Part shown: piece after piece, positions 44,446-52,673 of the stretch
Position numbering within the stretch: position 1 is the stretch's first letter
How the letters are laid out: the number at the start of each line of letters is the position of its first letter
Assembly (NCBI GenBank): GCA_043718225.1
Contig: JAYSWD010000022.1
Location: forward strand, 1 to 64,000
Source of the DNA: Multiplicimicrobium sp043718225
GTDB lineage: Bacteria > Omnitrophota > Omnitrophia > Omnitrophales > Aquincolibacteriaceae
Reading direction: 5' to 3'
Length of the DNA: 64,000 nt
Position numbers and translations under genes: made by a program
Notes under the pieces: generated by a model
The model's input: only the letters and a program-made list of their open reading frames with translations
Database searches by the model: none
What the model was told of the DNA's origin: nothing

Positions 44446-45651
44446 TTAAACAATGATGCGCGGAAGGTAGTACTGAAGCGCGGTTATAATTTCATACGGA
44501 ATCGTTCCGGCCCAATTCGCGACTTCATTCGCGGTGATGCAATCGCCTGTGTCTTCGCCGATCAGCGTCGCGATTTCGCCAGGCTTAACATGCTGGTTGC
44601 CGAAATTAACGGTCATGTAATCCATGGAAATTCTGCCTGCCAAAGGAAAGCGTTTTCCCTGAAAAAGAATTTGCGCTTTTTCCCAGGCGGAATAGGAATA
44701 TCCCTGCGAATAACCAATCGGCAAAATGCCGATTGTAGCCGGATCTTTCGCGGTAAATTTTCGGCCATAGCCCGCGGTGGCGCCGGGCGAAAGACGCTTC
44801 ACATGCACTATTTTTGCTTTCAGAGAAAGCACAGGTTTCAGGTTAGCTGCTATCGGTGGTTGGGGCGAATGCCTAGAACCTAAAGATAGATTTGCCTCCG
44901 GCGCAGAGTCTGGTAATTTTTTTTCTGCGCTTTCAGCGCAACCATGAATGCCATACAGCGCGAGGCCGGGGCGGATAAGATTTGTGCAATCGGGCTTGAG
45001 TGAAAAACATGCCGCGCTATTTTGCAAATGTTTGAAACGGATAAAGATATTTTTAGCCTCAAGCGCGCGAACCAACAAATCAAAATCGCGGGTTTGCCGG
45101 TCACGGAATGGATCCGCGATTTCAGCCGCGGGAAAATGCGAATAAATGCCTTCGATTTCAAGCCCGGCCATTTTTGAAATTCTCTCGATATCGGCTACAG
45201 CACGGTCGAGAGGAATGCCCATGCGCCCCATGCCGGTATCAACCTTGATATGGATTTTTGCGGTTTTGCCGAAGCTTTGAGCGACGCTCGCGATATCTTC
45301 CGCTTCGGTTAAGCTGGAAACGCTGAGCGTTATGCCTTCGAGCAGAACGGCGCCGATATCGTTGGGAAAAAGGCGGCCAAATAAAAAAATGCGGGATTGG
45401 AGGTTCAGCTCTTTCAATTCAAGCGCTTCTTTAATGGAAGACACACCGAGATAAAGCACGTGCCCGTCGAGCGCGCGCGCGACTTGATGCAGGCCATGGC
45501 CGTAGCCGTTAGCCTTAATGACCGCCATGACTTCATTCTTCACTCCCGCCGAAGCGCGAATAACGCTGAGATTTTCAAGCAGGCGGTCAGCCTTCAGTTC
45601 GATCCACACATTTGACATGAGGGCCTGATTTTTCTCGGAAAGAGATGTCAT
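44446..45651 (-). CDS. alr: Alanine racemase
   Basis: This 401-residue PLP enzyme has the PLP-lysine Lys46 in AVIKANGYGHG and the catalytic tyrosine region AGYGRKF. It also has the GRISMDYMTVN region typical of family 1 racemases. It makes D-alanine for peptidoglycan. A Ser/Pro-rich insert of about 25 residues sits between GIHG and LKPVLSLKAK. The ATG at 45651 overlaps the tsaB stop (ATGA); an in-frame ATG 11 codons later is an alternative. Confidence 0.93.
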   Translation of the reverse strand: MTSLSEKNQALMSNVWIELKADRLLENLSVIRASAGVKNEVMAVIKANGYGHGLHQVARALDGHVLYLGVSSIKEALELKELNLQSRIFLFGRLFPNDIGAVLLEGITLSVSSLTEAEDIASVAQSFGKTAKIHIKVDTGMGRMGIPLDRAVADIERISKMAGLEIEGIYSHFPAAEIADPFRDRQTRDFDLLVRALEAKNIFIRFKHLQNSAACFSLKPDCTNLIRPGLALYGIHGCAESAEKKLPDSAPEANLSLGSRHSPQPPIAANLKPVLSLKAKIVHVKRLSPGATAGYGRKFTAKDPATIGILPIGYSQGYSYSAWEKAQILFQGKRFPLAGRISMDYMTVNFGNQHVKPGEIATLIGEDTGDCITANEVANWAGTIPYEIITALQYYLPRIIV

Positions 45652-46346
45652 AATTTTAATTCGGCTTTGCGCTCTTCGGGTTCGGATTGCCTTAAATAAA
45701 ACGGCAGAAAATCATCCGAGGATACCAGTTTTTTAACCGTTTCGGGCCGGTTTTTATAAATGTGAATTAGCGAAGACGCACGGGGATACCACAGCTCTTC
45801 GGGAGCGATGCAAAATTTTTTTTCCGCTGCATTTTCAAAAAGAGCTTGATAGCGCTTTAATGCATCGCCCGTAATCAGAGAACTGGCCGGAATGCTTTGT
45901 ATGGCTTGGTTCATTTCAACCGCCTGAGATTCCGAACTGGGAAACCAGCTGCCGTTTTTATTTTCAAAATTTTTTATGTAAAATTTGGAGCGGAAAGCAT
46001 CCAGGCAAATCGCCAGATTTTTTTCTTTGACGGCCGGAATTCGTTCCGCAAGCGCATTCAGTGAATCGCAGGAAAAGCAGGGCGTTGGACCGGCCGCGAT
46101 CAAGCCTTTTAATGTGGCGAAGCCGATTCTTAATCCCGTGAAAGATCCTGGCCCGCGATTCAGAATAAAACAATCGACTTGATTTATTGTGATTTGGCTT
46201 TTGCGCAGGAGTTCATCCGCAAAGGGGAGCAGATTTTCCATGTGTTCCCAGGAACCGAAATGAGTTTTTTCCTGAATAGCGGTGTTGTTGGTTTGCAGCG
46301 CAACGCTGAGTACGGGTCCCGAAGTGTCAAATGCGAGGATATTCAT
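45648..46346 (-). CDS. tsaB: tRNA threonylcarbamoyladenosine biosynthesis protein TsaB
   Basis: From the ATG at 46346 the protein is 232 residues and starts MNILAFDTSGP, the normal family start; an upstream ATG at 46388 would add 14 unlike residues. GPGSFTGLRIG is the hallmark TsaB motif. TsaB is the non-catalytic scaffold that works with TsaD and TsaE in making t6A37 in tRNA. It is the first gene of the tsaB-alr-birA-coaX operon. Confidence 0.92.
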   Translation of the reverse strand: MNILAFDTSGPVLSVALQTNNTAIQEKTHFGSWEHMENLLPFADELLRKSQITINQVDCFILNRGPGSFTGLRIGFATLKGLIAAGPTPCFSCDSLNALAERIPAVKEKNLAICLDAFRSKFYIKNFENKNGSWFPSSESQAVEMNQAIQSIPASSLITGDALKRYQALFENAAEKKFCIAPEELWYPRASSLIHIYKNRPETVKKLVSSDDFLPFYLRQSEPEERKAELKL

Positions 46347-46580
46347 ATTAAGGTTGAGAATTCTAGGGGAGTCCCGAAGGAAGGTCAATTCGAAGCCTGC
46401 GGGTAAAGGATCATAGAGTAAGCCAGAAATCTTAATAATGCCTATTTTATGGGTTTATATAGTAAAAAAAAGCTGTATTTTTTGAGTTATGCTCCATTTG
46501 AATATCAAATTTAGCAATTGTGTGGGATTTTGTAATTGAGCAAATTAAGTCAGATTAAGCGGGTTATTTTTTATACATGA

Positions 46581-46586
46581 TAAGAT
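46581..46586 (+). promoter_or_regulatory. -10 element TAAGAT (extended, TGA) ahead of the permease gene
   Basis: TGA-TAAGAT (46578-46586) is an extended -10 that ends six bases before the ATG at 46593. No Shine-Dalgarno sequence is present, suggesting a leaderless mRNA. The flanking 200 bases are AT-rich and divergent from tsaB. Confidence 0.5.
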
Positions 46587-46592
46587 AGTCTT

Positions 46593-47630
46593 ATGAAAGA
46601 CACGGATTGCTGCCCTCTTCCGGAAGAAAAAAAACACACAAACCCGGCTTGTTTGATCGGAACGACGCTGGGCTTTGTTTTAACTTTAATTCTGACGCCG
46701 CATTTTTTCTGGACACAAAAGTTCGGCCATGTTTTATGGGAAAATACCGGAATGATGTTCGTGCCTATTTTGATCGGACTGTCCCTGGGCGGCATTATTG
46801 ACGATTTGATTCCGGCAAGTTATGTTTCGTCCGTTCTTTCCCGTCCCAAGAAACGGGTTTTGATTTATTCCGTCACGTTGGGATTTTTAATGAGCGCATG
46901 CAGCCACGGCATGCTTGCGCTTGCGATGGAACTCAACCGTAAAGGGGCTTCCAAAGCCGCGGTGATTAGTTTTTTGCTGGCCAGTCCCTGGGCCAATTTA
47001 CCGATCACCATTCTTTTGTTTGGTTTTTTCGGTGCGCGCGCCTTTCTTATCGTATTTTCCGCCGTGTTGATTGCCTTGCTAACCGGCTTTCTTTTTCAGC
47101 GGCTGGAAAAAACAGGCTGGCTTAAACCTAATCCGCACACACAAATTTTTGAAAAACCGATTCAAATCGGAGCTGATTTGCGCGCGCGCTGGAAGGGGCA
47201 AGTTTGGACAGGAGGACTTGTTCTGAAACATGCGCGCGCAATCGGAGCAGGCGCTTTAAGTCTTGCCGACATGGTTTTGCCGTGGATGTATTTGGGGTTA
47301 TTGCTTGCGGCCGCGGCCGCCGCGTATGTTCCGGAACATTTTTTTCACCGCTTTTTCGGACCTGATTTCTTAGGACTGCTTTCGAGCTTGGGGGCTGCGA
47401 CTGTGATAGAAGTTTGCTCGGAAGGGACCGCGCCTCTGGCATTTGAGCTTTATAAACAAACCCACGCTTTCGGCAATATTTTTGTTTTTTTGATGGCGGG
47501 AGTGGTAACTGACTTTACAGAAATCAGCTTAGTGTGGAAAAATATGGGGCATCGTTCCGCGCTTGCGATGATTTTTTGCGCGTTACCGATGGTGGTTTTT
47601 CTGGGTTGGATTTTCAACCAGTTTAATTGA
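46593..47630 (+). CDS. Permease of the ArsP/DUF318 (YraQ) type
   Basis: This 345-residue polytopic protein has about eight membrane helices in two homologous halves. The motif LMSACSHGMLALAMELNRKG in the first half and EVCSEGTAPLAFELYK in the second are the conserved repeats of the YraQ/ArsP permease family. An N-terminal soluble stretch has a CC pair (DCCPLP). Family members export methylarsenite or other small molecules; the substrate here is not known. Confidence 0.8.
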   Translation: MKDTDCCPLPEEKKHTNPACLIGTTLGFVLTLILTPHFFWTQKFGHVLWENTGMMFVPILIGLSLGGIIDDLIPASYVSSVLSRPKKRVLIYSVTLGFLMSACSHGMLALAMELNRKGASKAAVISFLLASPWANLPITILLFGFFGARAFLIVFSAVLIALLTGFLFQRLEKTGWLKPNPHTQIFEKPIQIGADLRARWKGQVWTGGLVLKHARAIGAGALSLADMVLPWMYLGLLLAAAAAAYVPEHFFHRFFGPDFLGLLSSLGAATVIEVCSEGTAPLAFELYKQTHAFGNIFVFLMAGVVTDFTEISLVWKNMGHRSALAMIFCALPMVVFLGWIFNQFN

Positions 47631-47643
47631 AGCTCTGCGCCTT

Positions 47644-47659
47644 CGCCTGCCGGCAGGCG
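47644..47659. repeat. CTGCCGGCAG-core palindrome
   Basis: A perfect 16-bp palindrome lies between the permease and VOC genes. It belongs to the same class as those at 265-286 and 62949-62958. Confidence 0.5.
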
Positions 47660-47692
47660 GGCGCGACAGCAGAACAAGAATAAAGGGGAATT

Positions 47693-48130
47693 ATGGGTTT
47701 TGTATCACGACCTATTTTTCATATAGCTTTTCCGGTTAAAAGTGTCGAGTCGACGCTTATTTTTTACCGCGATCAGCTTGGGCTTCGAATTGACCTGATT
47801 GAGCGCGATCGCTGCATCATTGATTTTTTTGGGCATCAAGCCGTCGCGCATGTTTCGGAAAAAGATGTGCCGCCGCGTGTTTCGCTTTATCCGCGGCATT
47901 TCGGAGTTATTTTAGACGATGAAAGAAAATTTGATGAATTTCACCAGCGTCTGCAAAGAATAAGCATGCCTTTTTTTGAACGCTTATTCGTAAGGTTTGA
48001 AGGCACGCCCAGAGAACACAAAACATTTTTTCTCAAAGATCCGTCAAATAATTTGATTGAGTTCAAATGGTACCGCGATCCCGGGTTAATTTTTGCGTCT
48101 CACCCTGACACTCCGCCGCTGTCTCGTTAA
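47693..48130 (+). CDS. Glyoxalase/VOC-fold metal-dependent protein
   Basis: This 145-residue protein has the VOC pattern: FHIAFPVKSVESTLIFYRDQ at the start, HFGVILDD in the middle and KDPSNNLIEFKW at the end. These supply candidate metal ligands His, His and Glu. The family includes glyoxalases, dioxygenases and resistance proteins; the substrate is not deducible. AGGGGA precedes the ATG. Confidence 0.8.
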   Translation: MGFVSRPIFHIAFPVKSVESTLIFYRDQLGLRIDLIERDRCIIDFFGHQAVAHVSEKDVPPRVSLYPRHFGVILDDERKFDEFHQRLQRISMPFFERLFVRFEGTPREHKTFFLKDPSNNLIEFKWYRDPGLIFASHPDTPPLSR

Positions 48131-48133
48131 GGC

Positions 48134-48156
48134 CTCTGAGTCTTTGACTCAACCGG
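48134..48156. repeat. Covarying mini-hairpin, copy 4
   Basis: CTC is followed by stem TGAGTC/GACTCA with loop TTT and then ACCGG, between the convergent VOC and receiver genes. Confidence 0.65.
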
Positions 48157-48171
48157 CATAAGCAACAATAT

Positions 48172-48540
48172 TTAGGGGCTGATTAAAAGAGTGTGGATTT
48201 TTTTGAGAAGGTCCTGCGCATCGTAGGGTTTAATAACAAAGGCATCCGCGTCATATTCACGGACTGTTCTTTTTACCGCGACGCCGGCGTCAGCGGTAGA
48301 AAAAATAACGGGCATTTCTTTTAGGGCCGGGTTATTGCGGAAACAGCTGAGAACATCATAGCCATTCATGTCCGGGAGTTTAATGTCGAGAATGGCGAGA
48401 TCCGGTTTTTCGTGTTTGACCGCTTCCAAAGCTTCATTCCCCGTATGGCAAGCCATAACGGCATAGCCATTTTTTGCAAGCCGTAGGGTCAGTAATTTTA
48501 TCGTGTCGGGCTCGTCATCCACGATCAGAATTTTTTTCAT
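48172..48540 (-). CDS. Single-domain response regulator (receiver)
   Basis: From the ATG at 48540 the protein is 122 residues: MKKILIVDDEP at the start, the phospho-acceptor Asp in LAILDIKLPDMNGYD, and the lysine in FVIKPYD. There is no output domain. The ATG overlaps the stop of the histidine kinase (ATGA), so the pair is co-translated. It probably passes phosphate by phosphorelay or regulates a partner by binding. Confidence 0.9.
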   Translation of the reverse strand: MKKILIVDDEPDTIKLLTLRLAKNGYAVMACHTGNEALEAVKHEKPDLAILDIKLPDMNGYDVLSCFRNNPALKEMPVIFSTADAGVAVKRTVREYDADAFVIKPYDAQDLLKKIHTLLISP

Positions 48541-50075
48541 AAGGACTGAGTGTGTTTGAGCGGAAGAAGAATAAAAAAGGCGCTGCCAAGCGGCTTTTTG
48601 CTTTCGGCCCATATTTCGCCCTGATGCTGGACGATAATTTTTTTTGAGATGGCGAGGCCAAGGCCGGTGCCTTGAGGAAACATTTTTCTCGCGGCATCGG
48701 TTTGGCTGAATTCAGAGAATATTTTTTTGGCTTCTTCGTTCGAAAAGCCAATGCCTGTATCTAAAACGGAAACTTTCGCGTTTTCTCCCTGACGTTCGGA
48801 GGCGATTGTGATAGTGCCTTTTTCTGTAAATTTAACCGCGTTGTGAATCAGATTGGTCAGAACCTGAATGATTTTATCGCTGTCAACTTCCACGAGAAGC
48901 GGCCCCCTAGAGAGATTTAAGTTGAGAGAGATATTCTTTTTTTGCGCGGCGGTTTTTTCAATTTCCGCGACTCCTCGCACAAGCTCATTCAGATTTTTTT
49001 TCTCAAACTCCAGGTCGATGATGCCGGCTTCTGTTTTTTGAAAGTCCAAGACGTTATTAATCAGCCGGGTCAGCCGGTCGATGCATTGTTTGGCGGTTTC
49101 AAGAACGTCCCGCTGTTCTGCGCTCACCGCGCCGGTTAACCCTTCCAAAACCACACTGATGCTTTCTTTGACCGTATGTAGCGGCGTGCGCAGTTCATGC
49201 GAAACCATAGAGATCATTTCGGATTTAATTTTAAGCGCGTGTTTGTGATGCTGTTCGGTTATATCCAGGCATGTGCCGGTCAGGCTTACGGCGGTGTCGT
49301 GATTGTTGCGGTCAATAATACAGCGGACGGCGATTTTCCTTTCGGTTTTATCCGGCAGGAGCACGGTATATTCATCGTTATATTCGGAAGCTTTTTTAAG
49401 CGCGGCAAGAACCGCGCTGTTAATACGCTCGCGGTCTTTAGGGTGAAGGCAATTAAGAAATATTGCGTAATTGACAAGCCCTCCGGCAGAAGGCGGAACC
49501 CCGAACAGACGAAACATGTTATCGTCCCAGCAAATGATATCTTCCTTAACTTGCCAGGACCAAACGCCGATGCCTGAAACTTTTAAGGCCAGATGCAATT
49601 GCTTTTCGCTTTCAACAAGACGTACAGCAGACTCTTTTTTTTCGGTAATGTCTTCTGAAATTCCAAGCAGAAAGGCCGGTTTGCCCCGGAGGTCGAAAAG
49701 TGTCGATTTTTTAGTATGTAAAAGCCGCAGCCCTTTTTGGCGGGTTTGAATCGGTTCTTCGGGAATATCGAGAACTTTGCGGCTCTTTAAAACCTCCCGG
49801 TCTTTTTGTATAAAAAAATCGGCTTCGTCTTTGGGAAAAAAATCGTAATCGTTTTTTCCGAGCAGGTCTTTTTGAGAATATCCCAGCAGTTTTTGTCCGG
49901 CTTTATTGAAGCGGACAAAGCGTAGCTCTTTGGCCTCTTTTAAAAAAACCATGTTCGGAATGGTTTCTATGATCGAGTTGAGAAAAGCGATCTCCTGACG
50001 GAGCTCCGTCAGTTTCGCGGATGCTTTTTTCGAAATGACCCTATTTTTGGAAGATGCATGTTTAGTCTTTCTCAT
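48537..50075 (-). CDS. PAS-PAS hybrid-less sensor histidine kinase, soluble
   Basis: This 512-residue protein has two PAS domains (residues ~30-145 and ~160-275), a HisKA with His293 in VSHELRTPLHT, and an HATPase domain with NLIHNAVKFT (N box), DTGIGF (G1) and GTGLGLAISKK (G2). No membrane segment is seen, so it senses a cytoplasmic signal. It lies nine bases after the REC-GGDEF-EAL gene and overlaps the receiver gene, forming a three-gene signalling operon. Confidence 0.9.
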   Translation of the reverse strand: MRKTKHASSKNRVISKKASAKLTELRQEIAFLNSIIETIPNMVFLKEAKELRFVRFNKAGQKLLGYSQKDLLGKNDYDFFPKDEADFFIQKDREVLKSRKVLDIPEEPIQTRQKGLRLLHTKKSTLFDLRGKPAFLLGISEDITEKKESAVRLVESEKQLHLALKVSGIGVWSWQVKEDIICWDDNMFRLFGVPPSAGGLVNYAIFLNCLHPKDRERINSAVLAALKKASEYNDEYTVLLPDKTERKIAVRCIIDRNNHDTAVSLTGTCLDITEQHHKHALKIKSEMISMVSHELRTPLHTVKESISVVLEGLTGAVSAEQRDVLETAKQCIDRLTRLINNVLDFQKTEAGIIDLEFEKKNLNELVRGVAEIEKTAAQKKNISLNLNLSRGPLLVEVDSDKIIQVLTNLIHNAVKFTEKGTITIASERQGENAKVSVLDTGIGFSNEEAKKIFSEFSQTDAARKMFPQGTGLGLAISKKIIVQHQGEIWAESKKPLGSAFFILLPLKHTQSL

Positions 50076-50084
50076 TTCTAAATG

Positions 50085-51758
50085 TCAGGCGGGCATGCTC
50101 AGATAATAACCTTGGCCGAATTGCACGCCAAGGCGGAGCAGGGTTTCGAGATCTTCGCGCGTTTCAATGCCCTCCGCAATCACCGTGGCTTTGAGGTCTT
50201 CGGCGATTTTCAGAATGCGGCATAATGTTTTCTGCAAAGCGGGATTGTAAGAAATCCCCATGATGCATTTCTTGTCTATTTTGAGAATATCGGGCTCGAT
50301 GGAGAAAAGATTTTCAAGGGAAGTATTTCCGAAACCAACATCATCCATGGCGACTTTGACCCCCGCACGCTTTAAAAGACGAATGGCTTCCATGAGATGA
50401 GAAGAGTCGCACAGGATTTGCTGCTCGCTGATTTCAACGCAATAATGGGATGAGCCGGAAAACTTTTCAATCAGTTTCGCGGGAGGAATATCCATAATTG
50501 TGGAAGGCAGAAGGTTAATGTGCCGGCCCGCCGCTGCCGGAACTGACTGAGAAGCCGCGACGCAGGTGTTGAAACAATGGTGGTCAACCAAAGTAATCAT
50601 ATTGTTTTCCAGCGCGGCTTTTAAAAAATCATCCGGCATATTAAAAGAAGAATGGTGCAGGCGCGTTAAAAATTCGAAACCGATAACCGAGCTGTCACGC
50701 AAATCGTGAATCGGCTGTTTGACCGCGAAAAAATTTTCGCCCCGGCGCAGCGCCGAAAGATAATCCGGCATTTGAGTCGACCTGTGCGCTCTTCCCGGAA
50801 AAGTTTCACTGTGTTCATAAAAGACCTGATTTTTCCCCTGGTTTTTACTTTCCATCAAAAGCGGGTCGGTGAGGCCCAGAATTTCGTCTACAGAAATAAT
50901 CTGAAGTGAAACCGGTGTCAGCCCGATGCTGACGGTAATGCGGATTTTCTTGCAATCTGAAATATGGAGCCGCATATTGGAGATTGAGAGGCGCAGGCGT
51001 TCCGCTAATTTGACGCCTTCTTCTAGTTCCGTTTCCGGTAAAAGCAGCACAAACTCATCGCCGCCGATACGCCCAATATAATCCGAGATGCGAATCGAAT
51101 CTTTGATTTTTTTCGCGACTTCCTTGATGACAATATCGCCGCAAGGATGACCCAGCGTGTCATTGACACGTTTGAAGTCGTCAATATCCATGACGATGGC
51201 AATCAGCGAAGTTCCTTTCCTTTCCGCGGAATGAATTTCACGGGTCAGAATTTGCTGCAATCCTCGGCGGTTATAAACATCCGTCAACGGGTCAAGCACC
51301 GCGTATTTTTCAAGCTGGGCATTCACTTGACGTAATTTTCCCGTGACGACGCTCAGTTTTTTCCTGATTGAATGGCGGTCGATCGCGTGTTGGATAATGC
51401 GCACAAGCATTTTAGGGGGAGTTTCGCCTTTAACAATGTAGTCCTGAGCTCCTTTTCGTACCGCATCCACAGCGAGCTGATCATTATCAAGCCCCGTCAT
51501 AATCACAACCGGGGCTTGTGTTCCTGCTGCAAGAATTTGTGTCATTGCTTGAATTCCTTTGGCGTCCGGCAGCATTAAATCGAGGAGGATCAAATCAAAG
51601 GTTTGAATTGTAAAAAGTTCCAGGGCACTTTTTAAAGAGGAAGTCGTGTGAACTTCAAAGCGGGGTTTATCATTGTGAGTGAGGCGGAACCGGGTAACTT
51701 TTGCGAATTCTACATCGTCGTCAATCAACAGAATTTTATATTGGGCTGTTGGAACCAT
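50085..51758 (-). CDS. REC-GGDEF-EAL c-di-GMP signalling protein
   Basis: This 557-residue protein has a receiver domain (acidic LLIDDDVEF; phospho-Asp in LILLDLMLPD), a GGDEF domain with RIGGDEFVLLLPE and an upstream RISD inhibitory site, and an EAL domain. In the EAL domain the signature reads EFL (VIGFEFLTRL), while MDDVGFG, KIDKKCI and AEGIET keep the metal and catalytic residues. It may therefore both make and break c-di-GMP under phosphorylation control. AAGGAAG precedes the ATG. It is the first gene of the operon. Confidence 0.88.
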   Translation of the reverse strand: MVPTAQYKILLIDDDVEFAKVTRFRLTHNDKPRFEVHTTSSLKSALELFTIQTFDLILLDLMLPDAKGIQAMTQILAAGTQAPVVIMTGLDNDQLAVDAVRKGAQDYIVKGETPPKMLVRIIQHAIDRHSIRKKLSVVTGKLRQVNAQLEKYAVLDPLTDVYNRRGLQQILTREIHSAERKGTSLIAIVMDIDDFKRVNDTLGHPCGDIVIKEVAKKIKDSIRISDYIGRIGGDEFVLLLPETELEEGVKLAERLRLSISNMRLHISDCKKIRITVSIGLTPVSLQIISVDEILGLTDPLLMESKNQGKNQVFYEHSETFPGRAHRSTQMPDYLSALRRGENFFAVKQPIHDLRDSSVIGFEFLTRLHHSSFNMPDDFLKAALENNMITLVDHHCFNTCVAASQSVPAAAGRHINLLPSTIMDIPPAKLIEKFSGSSHYCVEISEQQILCDSSHLMEAIRLLKRAGVKVAMDDVGFGNTSLENLFSIEPDILKIDKKCIMGISYNPALQKTLCRILKIAEDLKATVIAEGIETREDLETLLRLGVQFGQGYYLSMPA

Positions 51759-52061
51759 ACTTCCTTTAGCGCTAGGAATAATGAGACAAAAGCCGATACA
51801 GAAAGATTAAAGTTCTTTTAACTATTATGCCTTATTTTTCTTATCAAATCAAACTGAGAATCATGAAAACAGCTATGTTGATATAAGTTATTATAAGACT
51901 CTATATTAAGCTACATAACCATAAATAATGCAATTATATACAGTTATATGAATGTTATAAATTGATCGTTGATATTTATAGGACGTAGTATAAGGTTTTA
52001 ATAGGGAACAATTTGCAGAAATGAACAGCTTAAAGGGTTCACTGAACCCAGGGGGTAGAAA
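51759..52061 (+). promoter_or_regulatory. AT-rich divergent intergenic region
   Basis: No gene is seen in these 303 bases. The region is strongly AT-rich and lies between the divergent signalling operon and a small exported protein gene. Several AT-rich hexamers (TATAAG, TTGATA) could be promoter parts but none is decisive. Confidence 0.35.
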
Positions 52062-52373
52062 ATGAAAAAGGTAATAGCATTGGGACTGATGTTCGTGATG
52101 ATTGCGGCAAGTCCCGGCTTTTGCGGCACGGTTGACCGCATCTTAGTGCAGGATCGCGTTGCTTCGGATATTCGTCCTGAGCGGGATGCCGGCAGATTGA
52201 TTGGTTATACCAAAGACAATCTGTTTAAGGGCTTTGACATGCTGATGAAGCCGATGGCATCGGTCACAGATCCTCTGCGTAAATTTACGGGGAAGGTATT
52301 ACATTTTCCCATCAAAGTCGTAAATACGACGTGGGATTTTATGACCAAACCCATTCCCGGCTATAAAGCGTAA
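52062..52373 (+). CDS. Small exported protein of unknown function, 103 aa
   Basis: It has a signal peptide (residues 1-22, cleavage after FCG) followed by a mature region with amphipathic helices (GFDMLMKPMASVTDPL) and an IPGYK tail. No family is recognised. AGGGGG lies nine bases before the ATG. A strong terminator follows the stop. Confidence 0.7.
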   Translation: MKKVIALGLMFVMIAASPGFCGTVDRILVQDRVASDIRPERDAGRLIGYTKDNLFKGFDMLMKPMASVTDPLRKFTGKVLHFPIKVVNTTWDFMTKPIPGYKA

Positions 52374-52388
52374 GATTTCGGGGATAAA

Positions 52389-52425
52389 AAAACGGACGGG
52401 GAGCATCCCCGTCCGTTTTCTATTT
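52389..52425 (+). terminator. Rho-independent terminator
   Basis: A 14-bp perfect stem (52389-52402 with 52406-52419) with a three-base loop is followed by T-rich sequence. Confidence 0.9.
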
Positions 52426-52433
52426 TATCTTTG

Positions 52434-52454
52434 GCGCGGAGTTAAACTCCGCGC
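52434..52454. repeat. 21-bp palindrome (GCGCGGAGTT)
   Basis: Perfect 10-base arms surround a single central A, immediately after the terminator. Confidence 0.5.
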
Positions 52455-52475
52455 GTTCCTTTTTAGGCGATAGTG

Positions 52476-52615
52476 CGTCATTGCGAGCGCAGCGAAGCAA
52501 TCTGACACGAAGTGTCATCCTCGACTTGATCGGGGATCCAGTCTAGATTCCCGCCTTCGCGGGAATGACAAAAAGCGTCAGATTGCCACGGTCGCTTTGC
52601 TCCCTCGCAATGACG
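52476..52615. repeat. Composite interspersed inverted repeat, nested
   Basis: CGTCATTGCGAG at 52476-52487 pairs with CTCGCAATGACG at 52604-52615, and inner GCAATCTGAC/GTCAGATTGC arms pair again. The centre holds a copy of the ATTCCCGC/GCGGGAAT repeat found at 43812-43880. It lies between two genes. Confidence 0.75.
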
Positions 52616-52662
52616 AGTAACAGACTTTTGTCGCTAGTTCCGCGTCTCTAGTCTCTGTCTGT

Positions 52663-52668
52663 TATAAT
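52663..52668 (+). promoter_or_regulatory. -10 element TATAAT (extended) ahead of the exonuclease gene
   Basis: TGT-TATAAT ends five bases before the ATG at 52674. No Shine-Dalgarno sequence is present, so the mRNA would start at the ATG. Confidence 0.55.
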
Positions 52669-52673
52669 CCGAC

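Noticed and set aside
52476..52615. Nested inverted repeat as an insertion sequence or CRISPR
   Set aside because: There is no transposase frame, no target duplication and no regular repeat-spacer pattern; it is an intergenic palindromic repeat.
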